From Buttiauxella sp. B2 (GTDB lineage Bacteria; Pseudomonadota; Gammaproteobacteria; Enterobacterales; Enterobacteriaceae), in the NCBI RefSeq assembly GCF_006376615.1, contig NZ_VEXQ01000001.1, forward strand, positions 546,762-610,761: DNA of 64,000 nt. The letters are read 5' to 3'. Below are positions 1-8,971 of this stretch, in pieces (positions within the stretch are counted from its first letter, which is position 1; every line of letters starts with the position of its first letter). The notes beneath the pieces were generated by a model. That model did no database searches. It was given only the letters and a program-made list of their open reading frames with translations, and was not told where the DNA came from. Both the position numbers and the translations under genes were made by a program.

Positions 1-1246
1 CGCGATAGAAAAATTCCAGACAGCAAACACCACGCTTAATGATGCAACCCTTTTTAAAAGCAGCACGGCCAGCAGCAGCACAACAGATTTAGGCGTGACG
101 ACTGCTGCTGGCGCAGCAGCTGGGAAATACACGATTAGCGTGTCACAACTGGCACAGGCTCAGTCATTAGCAACTGCAGGTTCAGCCAGTGCAACCGACA
201 AACAAAGCGCCGTGTCATCTACGGACCGTACTGTGGTCATCAACCAACCCGGGCGTGAAAAACCTCTTGAAATCAAACTTACTGATGACCAAACATCACT
301 CAATGGTATTCGTGATGCTATCAACAGTGCTGACAGTGGCGTGTCCGCAAGCGTTATTAAGAATAAAAGTGGTGATTACCAGTTAGTTATCTCATCTGCA
401 GAAACAGGTGTAGATAACGCAATGACGATTAGCGTAACGGGTGATGACGAGCTAAACGCCCTGATTGGTTATGATTCAGCGAGTGCCACCGGAGGGTTGA
501 AGGAAACTATCCCAGCAAAAAATGCACTGCTGACTATCAATAACATCGAAGTAGAAAGTGCCAGTAATACCGTTAAAGATATGCCTGAAGGCGTCACCTT
601 AACGCTGAATAAAGAAGTAGCTAATGCGACCGTTACCGTCACAAAAAGCAACGACAAAGCGACCTCAGCGATCAAATCATGGGTAGATGCTTATAACTCA
701 ATGCTGGACACCTTCAGTTCTCTGACTGAATACACTGCCGTTGATGCCGGTGCTGATCAAAGTTCTGGCAATGGCGTGCTATTGGGTGACAGTAACATTC
801 GTACTATCCAGGCTGGCATTCGTTCGCAGTTTTCCACCGCCACTACAGGTTCAGCATTCAGTACATTGTCGCAAATTGGTCTCACACAAGACTCTAAAAC
901 TGGCAAGCTGACAATCAATAACGACAAATTGAGCGCTGCACTAACCAACAACTCTGTGGCAACTCAACAACTCTTGGTTGGTGATGGAAAAACGACAGGT
1001 GTCACTACGACGACCGCAACACTGGTGAAAGGTTATCTTGCAGACGGCGGCATGATTAATAGCGCCACCACCAGCATCAACTCCACACTAAAAAGTTTGA
1101 CTAAACAATACCTGGCCGTCAGTTCCAGTATCGATGACACCATTGCCCGATACAAAGCTCAGTTTACCCAACTTGATACCTTAATGAGCAAGCTGAACAA
1201 CACCAGCAATTATTTGACTCAACAATTCTCATCCAGCAGTTCCTGA
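1..1246 (+). CDS. fliD: Flagellar filament cap protein FliD, 5' end outside window
   Basis: FliD forms the pentameric cap at the filament tip and helps exported flagellin fold into place. The reading frame is open from base 2 to the TGA at 1244-1246, giving 414 residues. By comparison with the roughly 470-residue enteric protein, about 55 N-terminal residues lie upstream of the window. The GTG at 95 is an internal valine, not a start. The sequence is rich in Ser, Thr and Ala, as expected of an exported axial protein. It ends in a helical region (TIARYKAQFTQLDTLMSKL) followed by a serine-rich tail, which matches the C-terminal coiled part of FliD. fliS follows after 15 bases and fliT overlaps fliS, the usual fliDST operon. 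Confidence 0.97.
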   Translation, partial: AIEKFQTANTTLNDATLFKSSTASSSTTDLGVTTAAGAAAGKYTISVSQLAQAQSLATAGSASATDKQSAVSSTDRTVVINQPGREKPLEIKLTDDQTSLNGIRDAINSADSGVSASVIKNKSGDYQLVISSAETGVDNAMTISVTGDDELNALIGYDSASATGGLKETIPAKNALLTINNIEVESASNTVKDMPEGVTLTLNKEVANATVTVTKSNDKATSAIKSWVDAYNSMLDTFSSLTEYTAVDAGADQSSGNGVLLGDSNIRTIQAGIRSQFSTATTGSAFSTLSQIGLTQDSKTGKLTINNDKLSAALTNNSVATQQLLVGDGKTTGVTTTTATLVKGYLADGGMINSATTSINSTLKSLTKQYLAVSSSIDDTIARYKAQFTQLDTLMSKLNNTSNYLTQQFSSSSS

Positions 1247-1261
1247 TAACAAGAGGTAATT

Positions 1262-1669
1262 ATGTACAGCTCGCGGGGTACACAAGCATATGCTCAGATT
1301 GGTGTGGAAAGCGCCGTGATGAGCGCGAGTCCTCATCAACTGATTGTGTTGCTTTTTGATGGGGCATTAAGCGCTTTGGTCAGAGCTCGCTTGTTTATGC
1401 AGCAAGGAGAGCTGACCGCGAAGGGTGAAGCACTGAGCAAAGCTATCAACATTATCGATAACGGCCTCAAAGCAGGTTTAGATAATGACAAAGGTGGCGA
1501 AATAGCCGCGAACTTATCGTCTCTGTATGACTATATGATTCGCCGCCTGATGCTCGCCAATTTGCGTAACGATGTTGAAGCAATAGAAGAAGTTGAAGGG
1601 CTTTTAACCAACATTGCCGATGCCTGGAAACAGATTTCACCTCTGAACGCTGCACGGGAGCCTGCCTAA
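1262..1669 (+). CDS. fliS: Flagellin export chaperone FliS
   Basis: FliS is a small helical cytosolic chaperone that binds the C-terminus of flagellin, prevents early polymerisation and delivers it to the export gate. The 135-residue product has the family start ([19 protein letters not shown]) and the conserved [15 protein letters not shown] segment. Its length is normal for enterics. An AGAGG-type ribosome site (AAGAGGTAAT) precedes the ATG. It lies 15 bases after fliD, and its stop overlaps the fliT start in TAATG, so the two are probably translationally coupled. Confidence 0.97.
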   Translation: MYSSRGTQAYAQIGVESAVMSASPHQLIVLLFDGALSALVRARLFMQQGELTAKGEALSKAINIIDNGLKAGLDNDKGGEIAANLSSLYDYMIRRLMLANLRNDVEAIEEVEGLLTNIADAWKQISPLNAAREPA

Positions 1670-2031
1670 TGTCGCCGTATGTAGAACTGATCAGCCGCTG
1701 GCAGAACGTGGTGCTGTTAAGCCAGTCGTTGCTGGAACTGGCACAACGCGGGGAGTGGGATTTATTGCTGGAACAAGAAGTGGCATACCTGCAAGGCATT
1801 GAAATACTCAACACTAACCCTATCCCACCTGAGACTGCGAAAAGTGTGCAGGATATGTTGCAGCAAAATCTCGAGCAAATTCTGGCTAACGAACAGGCGC
1901 TAAAGAATCTTTTACAGCAGCGCCTGGACGAACTCAGTGCATTAATCGGCCAGTCATCACGCCAACAAACGCTTAACCACACGTATGGGCGGTTATCGGG
2001 CCAATTACTCGTTCCAGATGCACCACAATAA
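1669..2031 (+). CDS. fliT: FliD chaperone and FlhDC antagonist FliT
   Basis: FliT binds FliD as an export chaperone. In enterics, free FliT also inhibits the FlhDC master regulator, linking cap export to class 2 gene expression. The 120-residue product is helical and rich in Leu and Gln, with the family opening around [22 protein letters not shown]. The start overlaps the last base of fliS. The order fliD-fliS-fliT is canonical. It is the last gene of the operon; amyA follows about 100 bases later in the same direction. Confidence 0.95.
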   Translation: MSPYVELISRWQNVVLLSQSLLELAQRGEWDLLLEQEVAYLQGIEILNTNPIPPETAKSVQDMLQQNLEQILANEQALKNLLQQRLDELSALIGQSSRQQTLNHTYGRLSGQLLVPDAPQ

Positions 2032-2134
2032 TTTTGCTGTGTGTGGCGTATCAATCGGCCAGTAACTCCCACCTAAGTTCAAAAATCCTCCATACTCCAG
2101 TGGTCAGCTAAATGACTCCTGGAGCGTGGACTCG

Positions 2135-3622
2135 ATGAAAAACCCAACCCTATTGCAATGTTTTCACTGGTATTACCCCGGCGGCGGTGAACTATGGCCT
2201 GAAGTTGAAGCGCTGGCACCAAACCTCAACGACATTGGCATCAATATGGTCTGGCTCCCCCCCGCTTATAAAGGCAGTTCCGGTGGCTACTCGGTGGGAT
2301 ATGACTGTTACGATCTTTTTGACCTTGGTGAATTTGATCAAAAAGGATCGGTTGCCACTAAATACGGCGATAAATCACAATTACTGGCAGCCATCAAAGC
2401 TTTGCAGGAAAACGAAATTGCCGTACTGCTTGATGTGGTGGTCAATCACAAAATGGGTGCGGATGAAAAAGAGCGCATTCGTGTTAATCGCGTCAATGAA
2501 GAAAACCGTAATGAAATAGACGACGAAGTACTCGAATGCGAAGCCTGGACGCGTTACACCTTCCCTGCCCGCGCTGGTAAATATTCGCAGTTCATCTGGG
2601 ATTACAAATGCTTTAGTGGTGTCGACCACATCGAAAACCCTGATGAAGACGGCATCTTTAAAATCATCAACGATTACACCGGCGAAGGCTGGAACGACCA
2701 GGTTGATGATGAACTCGGTAATTTTGACTATCTGATGGGCGAAAATATCGACTTCCGAAACCACGCCGTCACAGAAGAGCTAAAATATTGGGCGCGTTGG
2801 GTGATGCAAGAAACCGGCTGTAATGGCTTTCGCCTCGACGCGGTAAAACACATTCCCGCCTGGTTCTATAAAGAGTGGATTGAGCATGTGCAAGAAGTGG
2901 CCGAACAGCCGCTGTTTATCGTTGCTGAATATTGGTCACACGAAGTCGATAAGCTTCAGGAATATATCGCCCAGGTCGATGGCAAAACGATGTTGTTTGA
3001 CGCGCCACTGCAAATGAAATTTCACCAGGCGTCACAACAAGGCAGTGATTACGACATGAGTCAGATTTTTACCGGTACTCTGGTCGAAGCCGACCCGTTC
3101 CATGCCATTACCCTTGTCGCAAATCACGATACGCAACCGCTGCAATCTCTCGAAGCCCCCGTTGAAGCGTGGTTCAAACCACTGGCTTACGCACTGATTT
3201 TATTGCGTGAAAACGGTGTGCCGAGCGTGTTTTATCCGGATTTATTTGGTGCCAGCTACGACGACGAAGGTGGCGATGGTGAGACTTACCACATCGACAT
3301 GCCAGTCATCGAACAGCTTGATGATTTAATTCATGCCCGTGAACGCTTCGCCCACGGTGTGCAAACGCTCTATTTTGATCACCCTAACTGCATTGCGTTC
3401 AGTCGCAGTGGCACTGATGAAAATCCTGGCTGTGTCGTCGTGTTATCGAACGGTGACGAAGGCGAAAAAGTGATTACGCTTGGGGATAATTATGGCGGCA
3501 AAAACTGGCGAGATTATCTGGGTAACCGAGAAGAAATTATCACGACCGATGAAAACGGCAACGCGACCTTTTCCTGTAATGGTGGCAGCGTCAGCGTCTG
3601 GGTAATGGAAGAAGTGTTGTAG
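2135..3622 (+). CDS. amyA: Cytoplasmic alpha-amylase AmyA
   Basis: This is a GH13 alpha-amylase that hydrolyses internal alpha-1,4 bonds of maltodextrins and glycogen fragments in the cytoplasm; no signal peptide is present. The 495-residue product from ATG 2135 aligns from its first residues with E. coli AmyA ([15 protein letters not shown]). The GTG at 2126 would add three residues but falls on the ribosome-site GGAG at 2121-2124, so ATG 2135 is preferred. The GH13 catalytic triad is visible: nucleophile D235 in GFRLDAVKH, acid/base E265 in FIVAEYW, and D332 in ANHDTQ. Its position next to fliT is conserved in enterics. Confidence 0.97.
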   Translation: MKNPTLLQCFHWYYPGGGELWPEVEALAPNLNDIGINMVWLPPAYKGSSGGYSVGYDCYDLFDLGEFDQKGSVATKYGDKSQLLAAIKALQENEIAVLLDVVVNHKMGADEKERIRVNRVNEENRNEIDDEVLECEAWTRYTFPARAGKYSQFIWDYKCFSGVDHIENPDEDGIFKIINDYTGEGWNDQVDDELGNFDYLMGENIDFRNHAVTEELKYWARWVMQETGCNGFRLDAVKHIPAWFYKEWIEHVQEVAEQPLFIVAEYWSHEVDKLQEYIAQVDGKTMLFDAPLQMKFHQASQQGSDYDMSQIFTGTLVEADPFHAITLVANHDTQPLQSLEAPVEAWFKPLAYALILLRENGVPSVFYPDLFGASYDDEGGDGETYHIDMPVIEQLDDLIHARERFAHGVQTLYFDHPNCIAFSRSGTDENPGCVVVLSNGDEGEKVITLGDNYGGKNWRDYLGNREEIITTDENGNATFSCNGGSVSVWVMEEVL

Positions 3623-3636
3623 ATTGAGGGTGAAAC

Positions 3637-3662
3637 TCCCTCTCCTGAGACCTGGAGAGGGA
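3637..3662. terminator. Hairpin between convergent amyA and yedD
   Basis: TCCCTCTC and GAGAGGGA form an inverted repeat around a short loop, immediately after amyA and just before the end of the convergent yedD. There is no strong T-tract on either side, so termination activity is inferred from the convergent position and the stable stem. Confidence 0.5.
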
Positions 3663-3671
3663 AATTGTCAT

Positions 3672-4085
3672 TTACGGTAACTTGGTTTCCAGCGGGTTTT
3701 TCTGCAAATAATCCGCACATTCTTGCGTCGGGCGCTCAACGCGTTTGAGCTTCATACCTGCATACTCAAGCGTATCGCCTTCACGTTCCACGCTATAAAC
3801 TTCTCGCTTGTTCGTGACGTTATACCAGTCATCTGAACGCCGCGTCAGTTTACCCGGCAGAGCAATCACGCGTTGCCACTGACGGCAATCCAGCGTATCC
3901 CCTTCAGAGGTAACCACAAGCGTGGCAATCGCTTCCGGGCTCACCATCTCACTTTGCGGCCCTTGAGACTGCCAATATCCGGCAAGTCCCGCAGGTGCTG
4001 GGGTTTTAACTACGTCGCGGTAATCATCAACCTGCACGCAACCGCTCAACGCCAGCAACACTGTCAGTAATGCAATCTTCTTCAT
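3672..4085 (-). CDS. yedD: YedD family outer-membrane lipoprotein
   Basis: This is a small lipoprotein of unknown function conserved in enterics. A signal sequence is followed by the lipobox LSGC, with the lipidated Cys near residue 16. Residue 2 after the cysteine is Val rather than Asp, so outer-membrane sorting is expected. The mature part contains the YedD signatures VVKTPAP, LAGYWQ, SPEAI and GDTLDCRQWQRVIA. Two adjacent ATG codons exist. The second (4085) gives 137 residues, the length of E. coli YedD, and better spacing from the GGGA ribosome site. It lies convergent to amyA, as in E. coli. Confidence 0.93.
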   Translation of the reverse strand: MKKIALLTVLLALSGCVQVDDYRDVVKTPAPAGLAGYWQSQGPQSEMVSPEAIATLVVTSEGDTLDCRQWQRVIALPGKLTRRSDDWYNVTNKREVYSVEREGDTLEYAGMKLKRVERPTQECADYLQKNPLETKLP

Positions 4086-4223
4086 CATCTATCCCGACTG
4101 CGGAGAAAAAATAATTTTCGCATTAAAGCACTTAACCCGCCAGTGTTTCAGCGGCTTGCAGTGAAGTGAAGATGCACTGGTTTTGTTCAGTGTGACGTTT
4201 CAGGCTTATTAAATAACTTTTTA

Positions 4224-4844
4224 TTATCGGCTACTCAACGCCAGTTTTGCGGCAAACAGCATGAAAACCCCGCCCGTGACGCGATCCATCCATTTGACTA
4301 TGGATGGGATCTTAAATAGTTCTGACGCGTAACTCGTCGCCATAATTAATGTTAATGACCAAAGCGTACCTAAAACGACATGTATAGAAACCAGCAGGAA
4401 CGTCCAGATGACAGGCGAATGGCCTTCGGGGATAAACTGCGGTAAAAACGAGACGTAGAATACGCCAATCTTAGGATTTAATACGTTCCCGAGCATGCCT
4501 CTTAAAAACCAATTTCCTGAGGGAGCCCCGCCTGTTTGGTGCGTATCAAATGTTTCCCGCGGTTTGAAAATGAGGTGCAACCCCAACCAGAACAAGTACG
4601 CTGCTCCACACCATTTGAGGATATCGTAAGCCAGTTCAGATGCGGCAAGCAGCGCGCCTAAACCAAACGCGACAAGTGCACCCCAGATAAAGCAGCCGCT
4701 ATCGATTCCTAATGCTGCATGAAAAGCCTTTTTGCCACCTTCAACTGTGGCTGTCCGCAGTATGAGTGCAGTGTCGAGTCCAGGGGTCAGCGTTAAGAGT
4801 AACGCGGCAAAAGAAAAAGCAAGAAGTGAGTCCGTGACAGACAT
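4224..4844 (-). CDS. LysE/RhtB family amino-acid exporter
   Basis: This is a 206-residue hydrophobic protein with about six predicted membrane segments and the LysE/RhtB family opening (LTLTPGLDTALILRTA, where the TPG(L/P)D motif is diagnostic). Members export amino acids such as threonine, homoserine or lysine; the substrate here cannot be read from the sequence. A GGAG ribosome site sits 8 bases before the ATG. It is a single gene in the place where E. coli carries yedE/yedF, so it belongs to the variable segment between yedD and the T6SS cluster. Confidence 0.85.
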   Translation of the reverse strand: MSVTDSLLAFSFAALLLTLTPGLDTALILRTATVEGGKKAFHAALGIDSGCFIWGALVAFGLGALLAASELAYDILKWCGAAYLFWLGLHLIFKPRETFDTHQTGGAPSGNWFLRGMLGNVLNPKIGVFYVSFLPQFIPEGHSPVIWTFLLVSIHVVLGTLWSLTLIMATSYASELFKIPSIVKWMDRVTGGVFMLFAAKLALSSR

Positions 4845-5011
4845 TTTCTATCTCCGAAAAAGTGGATGTTACTGAAAAGTTAACAACCCCACAATTGAAA
4901 ATTTTTCAGGTCATACAGCCTGTTGCGATTGTTTGTCACTACCTCAATTTTAGAAAATTTGATACGTGTAATAGTTTTTACAAACTCAATGGCGAGTTAT
5001 AAATTATGAAT

Positions 5012-5025
5012 TAAGATTATTCCTA
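5012..5025 (+). promoter_or_regulatory. RcsAB-box-like site before the acetyltransferase gene
   Basis: TAAGATTATTCCTA matches the RcsAB consensus TAAGAATATTCCTA at 13 of 14 positions. It ends 23 bases before the ATG at 5049. That is very close to the start codon, so binding might repress, as it does at flhDC, rather than activate. The same 17-base stretch AATTAAGATTATTCCTA occurs upstream of yedP (54033-54049). Confidence 0.5.
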
Positions 5026-5048
5026 TAAACCATAAAAGGGATATTGCC

Positions 5049-5561
5049 ATGAATGATTTCTTTTCAACATTAAAATATGACTTAAAAATCAATACTGCCA
5101 AATCTAAACTTATCATTCTTATTTTCAGGATGGCCACTATTCATGCCAAAACAAAAGCGCTTTACCCGCTATCACTGATGTTTGTGATTTTAAATAGAGT
5201 GGTTAACGAAGGGCTTTTCGGCGTGGAGCTTTCCTATCATTTAAAAATTGGTAAGGGCTTTAAGATTTGGCATGGTAACTCAATGATTATAAACAGGAGT
5301 TGCGTCATTGGCGAAGGGTTTACCATCCGACAGTTCTGCACGCTTGGCAGCAATAAAAATGGTGTCGATATCAAATTTAAAGTAGGCAACAATGTCAACA
5401 TGGGTGCGCATTCATGCATCATTGGTGATGATATCGAGATAGGCGATAACGTCACCATTGGTGTTGGAACACTGATTTTAAAAAGCGTCCCATCAAATAG
5501 CACGGTTATTTCAAGCAACAAAATGGTTATTATTGAAAAACAAGAAACGTTATCTGCTTAA
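5049..5561 (+). CDS. Hexapeptide-repeat (left-handed beta-helix) acetyltransferase, CysE/WcaB-like
   Basis: The product is 170 residues. The C-terminal half is made of hexapeptide turns (IGKGFKI, VIGEGFTI, VGNNVNMGAHSCIIGDDIEIGDNVTIGVGT), ending in a short tail, as in small CysE-, WcaB- and VpsC-like O-acetyltransferases. The N-terminal ~60 residues are helical and partly hydrophobic. Members transfer acetyl from acetyl-CoA to serine or to sugars of surface polysaccharides. The similarity to polysaccharide-modifying types and the RcsAB-like box upstream favour the second role; the substrate is not known. The gene is solitary and clearly AT-richer than the flanking flagellar genes, a sign of transfer. 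Confidence 0.75.
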   Translation: MNDFFSTLKYDLKINTAKSKLIILIFRMATIHAKTKALYPLSLMFVILNRVVNEGLFGVELSYHLKIGKGFKIWHGNSMIINRSCVIGEGFTIRQFCTLGSNKNGVDIKFKVGNNVNMGAHSCIIGDDIEIGDNVTIGVGTLILKSVPSNSTVISSNKMVIIEKQETLSA

Positions 5562-5617
5562 ATTAAATATCATGCTTTAGTTGTATTTACTTATTTAAGA
5601 AAATAAAAACAAATACC

Positions 5618-5730
5618 AAAATAATTGAAGTTGCATCAAGGCAGCAAGTGAGCAAATCCTAATGAGCTTACTAAACTAAGTGATTTTGGGGCGCGCCCGT
5701 CGCCAACGCAGATGCAGCTTCAAGCATGGA
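5618..5730. repeat. ERIC-like intergenic repeat, copy 1 (diverged)
   Basis: The stretch from ATAATTGAAGTTGCAT through GGCAGCAAGTGAG, GAGCTTACT, AAGTGATT and CGCCAACGCAGATGCAGCTTCAAG follows the same plan as the sequence at 33425-33545. It resembles the roughly 110-130 base imperfect-palindrome repeats common between enterobacterial genes. It lies just downstream of the acetyltransferase gene. The rest of the interval 5562-5927 holds no gene I can support. Confidence 0.6.
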
Positions 5731-5927
5731 AATGAACAACGACAAAAAGTCATGATGAAGCTGAAAATGCCGGTGCAAATATCCAGCAGGTATGCTTATC
5801 GCGCACGCGCAGCGTGTTTTATGCCCATAGCCGTCATCTGCGCCTAACCATTTGAATAACTGCCACTGATATCCCATATATCGTGAACATAAAACCTTCA
5901 CCGTACTGTATTTGGATTTATGTGAGC

Positions 5928-7292
5928 TTATGGGTAAAACGACCGTTTGGACTTAATCAGCATATAGCTATTCGTCAGCTGTCTGAGCTGCAACTCCGTC
6001 GAATTAAGCAGTGCCTGAGACGCGGGTTGCCCTTCCGGCGTGTTTTGCAATTGCCTGATAAGCTCAGCAGCCGGGACGCTTTCATTCAGTGCCTGCGTTA
6101 TTGAGAACACGGCAGATTTAAGTTCACTTACCGTCATGTATTTCCCTTTCTTCTCATCCAGCTGATTGAGCCGATCCTGAAGTTGTTGAAGTGCTGTCAT
6201 CCCTTTACTCCAACCTTCGAGACCCGACTGCGGCAAAGCATTAGCGGTCAGCATTGAACGCCACTTCGTTTGAGCCTGAGCAGCTAATTGAGTGCCTGGA
6301 TAGAGCTGTTGTGTCTGTTCCACTAACTGATTGCCATACTGAAGCGTCCAGAACGGTGGCAATTGACTAAGCTCCTTCAGCCGCTCATCAAGCTTCTTTC
6401 CGTATGCCGGATTGTTGCCCAGCCACGAAGGACTGTCGCTGAGTAACTGCCCTGAAGCTGAAGCGGACAATACAGACGGGAGCGGCGACACGGATGCCAT
6501 TACCCTTTCCTCTTCCGGATGGCTCAGTAGCACAGGAATAACCTTGAATACGAGAACACTGATGACAGTAGCCGTCACCAAACCGGTAATGAACGCTTTC
6601 GCCGGTGTGAGCCGTGCCGGTTGTTCCGTTTTAATTTCAACATCGGCTAATGGTTGTGAATTCACGACATAAACCCAGCGAGTATCGGCGTCATCACTTG
6701 CTGAAGCGAGAGTCTTCATTGGCAGCGTAACCGCAGGCGTCTGATGTTCTGTATTTGTCGCACTTGCATCGCTGTTTTCAAGCCGAATGACTGCATTTTG
6801 CAGCATCTGGCGCAACGTATCGGTACCTGCTGCGTGATGAAGCTCCAGTCGCTGTAACAGCTCGCTAGTTGAAGTCAGTAATTGTTCGGTTTGATACAGG
6901 ACCGGGAGGTCAGTTCTCTGGAGCGTCTGTGTCCGAAAAATTTGCTGAAGGCGCTTGCTCAAGCTACTGAGTATCTCCATTCGGGCATGTGCTGATGCAG
7001 GCCACATTGCTGACCACTGATAACGGATCAGGGCATCAAGAATAGCCAGCCCTTCTTTGAGCCCATGAATTCCCGATATCTGTGTTCTGGCTAGCGTGTA
7101 CCATGCGGCTGTCTGAAGCTCGACCCCATTGGATTCGAAAAGATTTAATGCCAGTTTTTCAACATGCATCCAGTTCACATCTGGACGGGCCGGGTGAGAT
7201 AGCTTCGCTAATTCATCACGCAGGGCTGAATAATCGGGCAAAGTTCGGGGATCACTACCTGTTTTCAGGTGATGTTCGTGTGCCTGGGACAT
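5928..7292 (-). CDS. T6SS ImpA-N/VasL-domain protein
   Basis: The product is 454 residues. The N-terminal part (about 10-130) matches the ImpA N-terminal domain shared with TssA. A single hydrophobic segment at about 235-255 (ITGLVTATVISVLVFKV) splits the protein. The C-terminal part is helical and has the features of a VasL domain (SWLGNNPAYGKKLDERLKEL region). Proteins of this architecture are membrane-anchored TssA-like accessories found at the distal end of enterobacterial T6SS clusters, and may act in sheath extension or anchoring. It is the last gene of the T6SS transcript, 39 bases after tssE. Confidence 0.85.
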   Translation of the reverse strand: MSQAHEHHLKTGSDPRTLPDYSALRDELAKLSHPARPDVNWMHVEKLALNLFESNGVELQTAAWYTLARTQISGIHGLKEGLAILDALIRYQWSAMWPASAHARMEILSSLSKRLQQIFRTQTLQRTDLPVLYQTEQLLTSTSELLQRLELHHAAGTDTLRQMLQNAVIRLENSDASATNTEHQTPAVTLPMKTLASASDDADTRWVYVVNSQPLADVEIKTEQPARLTPAKAFITGLVTATVISVLVFKVIPVLLSHPEEERVMASVSPLPSVLSASASGQLLSDSPSWLGNNPAYGKKLDERLKELSQLPPFWTLQYGNQLVEQTQQLYPGTQLAAQAQTKWRSMLTANALPQSGLEGWSKGMTALQQLQDRLNQLDEKKGKYMTVSELKSAVFSITQALNESVPAAELIRQLQNTPEGQPASQALLNSTELQLRQLTNSYMLIKSKRSFYP

Positions 7293-7331
7293 GGTGATAT
7301 CCGTGTCAAAGAGGGATTGAGGGTGTGGGGG

Positions 7332-7781
7332 TTAACTAAATTGATTTTGTTCCAGATAATTTTGCTGCTTCAGATGCCTGAGCATCACTTTGCCCTCGGG
7401 CATAAATTCCGTTCCATACCGAACCAGGCCGACACCTTTTAATTCAGCATCGATGGCGTAACGTAATTCACCCGGCACGTCCTGCTCCAGTAAAATGACG
7501 GCCAGTGACTGCAAACGGGGTTCGTACTTCAGCAACACCCCGGAGAGTGTGTCGATCAACTCATGAGCGGTACCTGGCATGCCCTGCAAAATTTTGGTCA
7601 TGTCGGGCAAACCATAGTCAGGTAAATGGGATATGGTTTCTGCGCGCGAATTCAGGATGCGCTGGATATTATCCAGTACCGATAAAATCACCTGGTCTTC
7701 TTCATTGACTGCATCAAGTGGCAAGTCACCGGTAAAATTACCCGTGAGGATTTCATATAGAGAAGGAGATTTTCTGTTCAT
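7332..7781 (-). CDS. tssE: T6SS baseplate wedge protein TssE
   Basis: The product is 149 residues and belongs to the gp25/GPW lysozyme-like baseplate family. TssE is part of the TssEFGK wedge on which the sheath polymerises. The sequence has the family opening around SLYEILTG, then SVLDNIQRILNSR, YGLPDM and the LLKYEPRLQSLAV segment, which corresponds to the conserved 'EPRL' motif of GPW/gp25. Its position near the end of the operon, away from tssF/tssG, differs from many clusters. The effector module of the second vgrG separates them. Confidence 0.93.
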   Translation of the reverse strand: MNRKSPSLYEILTGNFTGDLPLDAVNEEDQVILSVLDNIQRILNSRAETISHLPDYGLPDMTKILQGMPGTAHELIDTLSGVLLKYEPRLQSLAVILLEQDVPGELRYAIDAELKGVGLVRYGTEFMPEGKVMLRHLKQQNYLEQNQFS

Positions 7782-7858
7782 TATAAATTAGAACCGTAAA
7801 TAAATTAGCCTGCGGGTAAAGGATGTGACAGCCATTCCAGGTGGGTGATAATGCCGTG

Positions 7859-8971
7859 TTAGCTTTCATCCGGGTGACTGATATAGGCACTGCCACCATC
7901 TTCTCGTTGCAACAAACTCCACACTGCGGGAATACGGATTTCAGAAGCGTACATATTACTCTGATATTGAGTAGCCACCGGCATTAAGGCTCCGGACTGA
8001 ACATCAATAAATTGCTGGTGTCCTCCGGCAATGGTCACCCAGTGCCCTGAATGCGGACAGCGCTCCCCACTCTGACAGGTAATGCGTTTACCCGGTTCAT
8101 CATCCAAAAAATATTCTGACTCATCCGGAATAATACCGTCGCAATAGCGGGTATCTTCCCAGACCAGTCGCCAGTGAACATCACGATAACCCCAGCCATC
8201 CTGTAACAGACTGTCTTCGTAAACCTGTCGGGGAGCATTCATCCCACGAATGAAATAGTTATATGCGCCGAGATTTTTAAACCCATTGATATCCGTTTTA
8301 ATCACCAGTAATTTATGGTTGTACTGAATTTTTACCGGTTCCCAGATGCCGTCACAGGGCACCGGATCGTCAGTTTTAATAATGATGTCGCTGCGTTCTG
8401 GTACGGGCGGGAGAGTTTTAGGAAATACTGGGTAAGCCAGCTTATTTAAATTATAGTGATATTTATCTGGGTTCAGTAAAAAATCCGCATCAAAAAAGTT
8501 ACTCACGTTATTGTGTGGTGGGTATACCAGATACTCGCCGTGTATTTTTGCGGCAATCTTTAATTTATTCAATTTTTCGATTTCAGGTGGATACGGTTCT
8601 CTTTGCACACCTCTTTCGTGGCACAGTGGATAAAAGAAACTTTCCACCAATCCAACCGGACGTGCAACTTGGTGAAACTCGCCAGTTAAACGTTGCCATA
8701 CCTGCCTGTTGCCCGCAGCCAGTTCGAGTAACCCTTCATCATAGAGACGCAATGCATCGTAAACCCAGATGATCGTCTCCGGATCAAAACCATCCGCCCT
8801 ATCCTCCGGCCAGGTTTTCAGTGCCTCTTCATACTTCTCAGCAAAATACGCCCATGCATCACGCTTGCGCTGCCACAGGCTGTAGCTGCTCAGACGTAGC
8901 AATAACCAAAATAGTTTGCGGCGCACAAGATCTTCAGTCATTGGATATTTGTTTTTTTGAATGGCAATCAT
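7859..8971 (-). CDS. Imm71/Imm72-like immunity protein (cognate of upstream toxin)
   Basis: The product is 370 residues with no signal peptide or membrane segment, so it is predicted to be cytosolic. The N-terminal ~120 residues are helical (RRKLFWLLLRLSSYSLWQRK). The C-terminal part carries GERCPHSGHW (Cys305), followed about 10 residues later by a Gln-rich turn and a GALMP segment, a pattern I associate with Imm71/Imm72-family immunity proteins of polymorphic toxin systems. The ATG overlaps the TGA of the toxin gene by 4 bases, so both are translated together. It probably protects the producer and its siblings against the 8968-10512 product. Its lack of export implies a cytoplasmic toxin target. 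Confidence 0.65.
   Translation of the reverse strand: MIAIQKNKYPMTEDLVRRKLFWLLLRLSSYSLWQRKRDAWAYFAEKYEEALKTWPEDRADGFDPETIIWVYDALRLYDEGLLELAAGNRQVWQRLTGEFHQVARPVGLVESFFYPLCHERGVQREPYPPEIEKLNKLKIAAKIHGEYLVYPPHNNVSNFFDADFLLNPDKYHYNLNKLAYPVFPKTLPPVPERSDIIIKTDDPVPCDGIWEPVKIQYNHKLLVIKTDINGFKNLGAYNYFIRGMNAPRQVYEDSLLQDGWGYRDVHWRLVWEDTRYCDGIIPDESEYFLDDEPGKRITCQSGERCPHSGHWVTIAGGHQQFIDVQSGALMPVATQYQSNMYASEIRIPAVWSLLQREDGGSAYISHPDES

Noticed and set aside
1467..2072. 201-codon open frame on the minus strand across fliS and fliT
   Set aside because: It is antisense to two well-recognised genes, with Cys/Ser/Arg-rich shadow composition and no homology.
5671..5901. 76-codon minus-strand frame after the T6SS cluster
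   Set aside because: It overlaps the ERIC-like repeat, has no ribosome site and shows no recognisable motif.
8035..8238. 67-codon frame inside the immunity gene
   Set aside because: It is a shadow on the same strand in a different frame, with no start signal.
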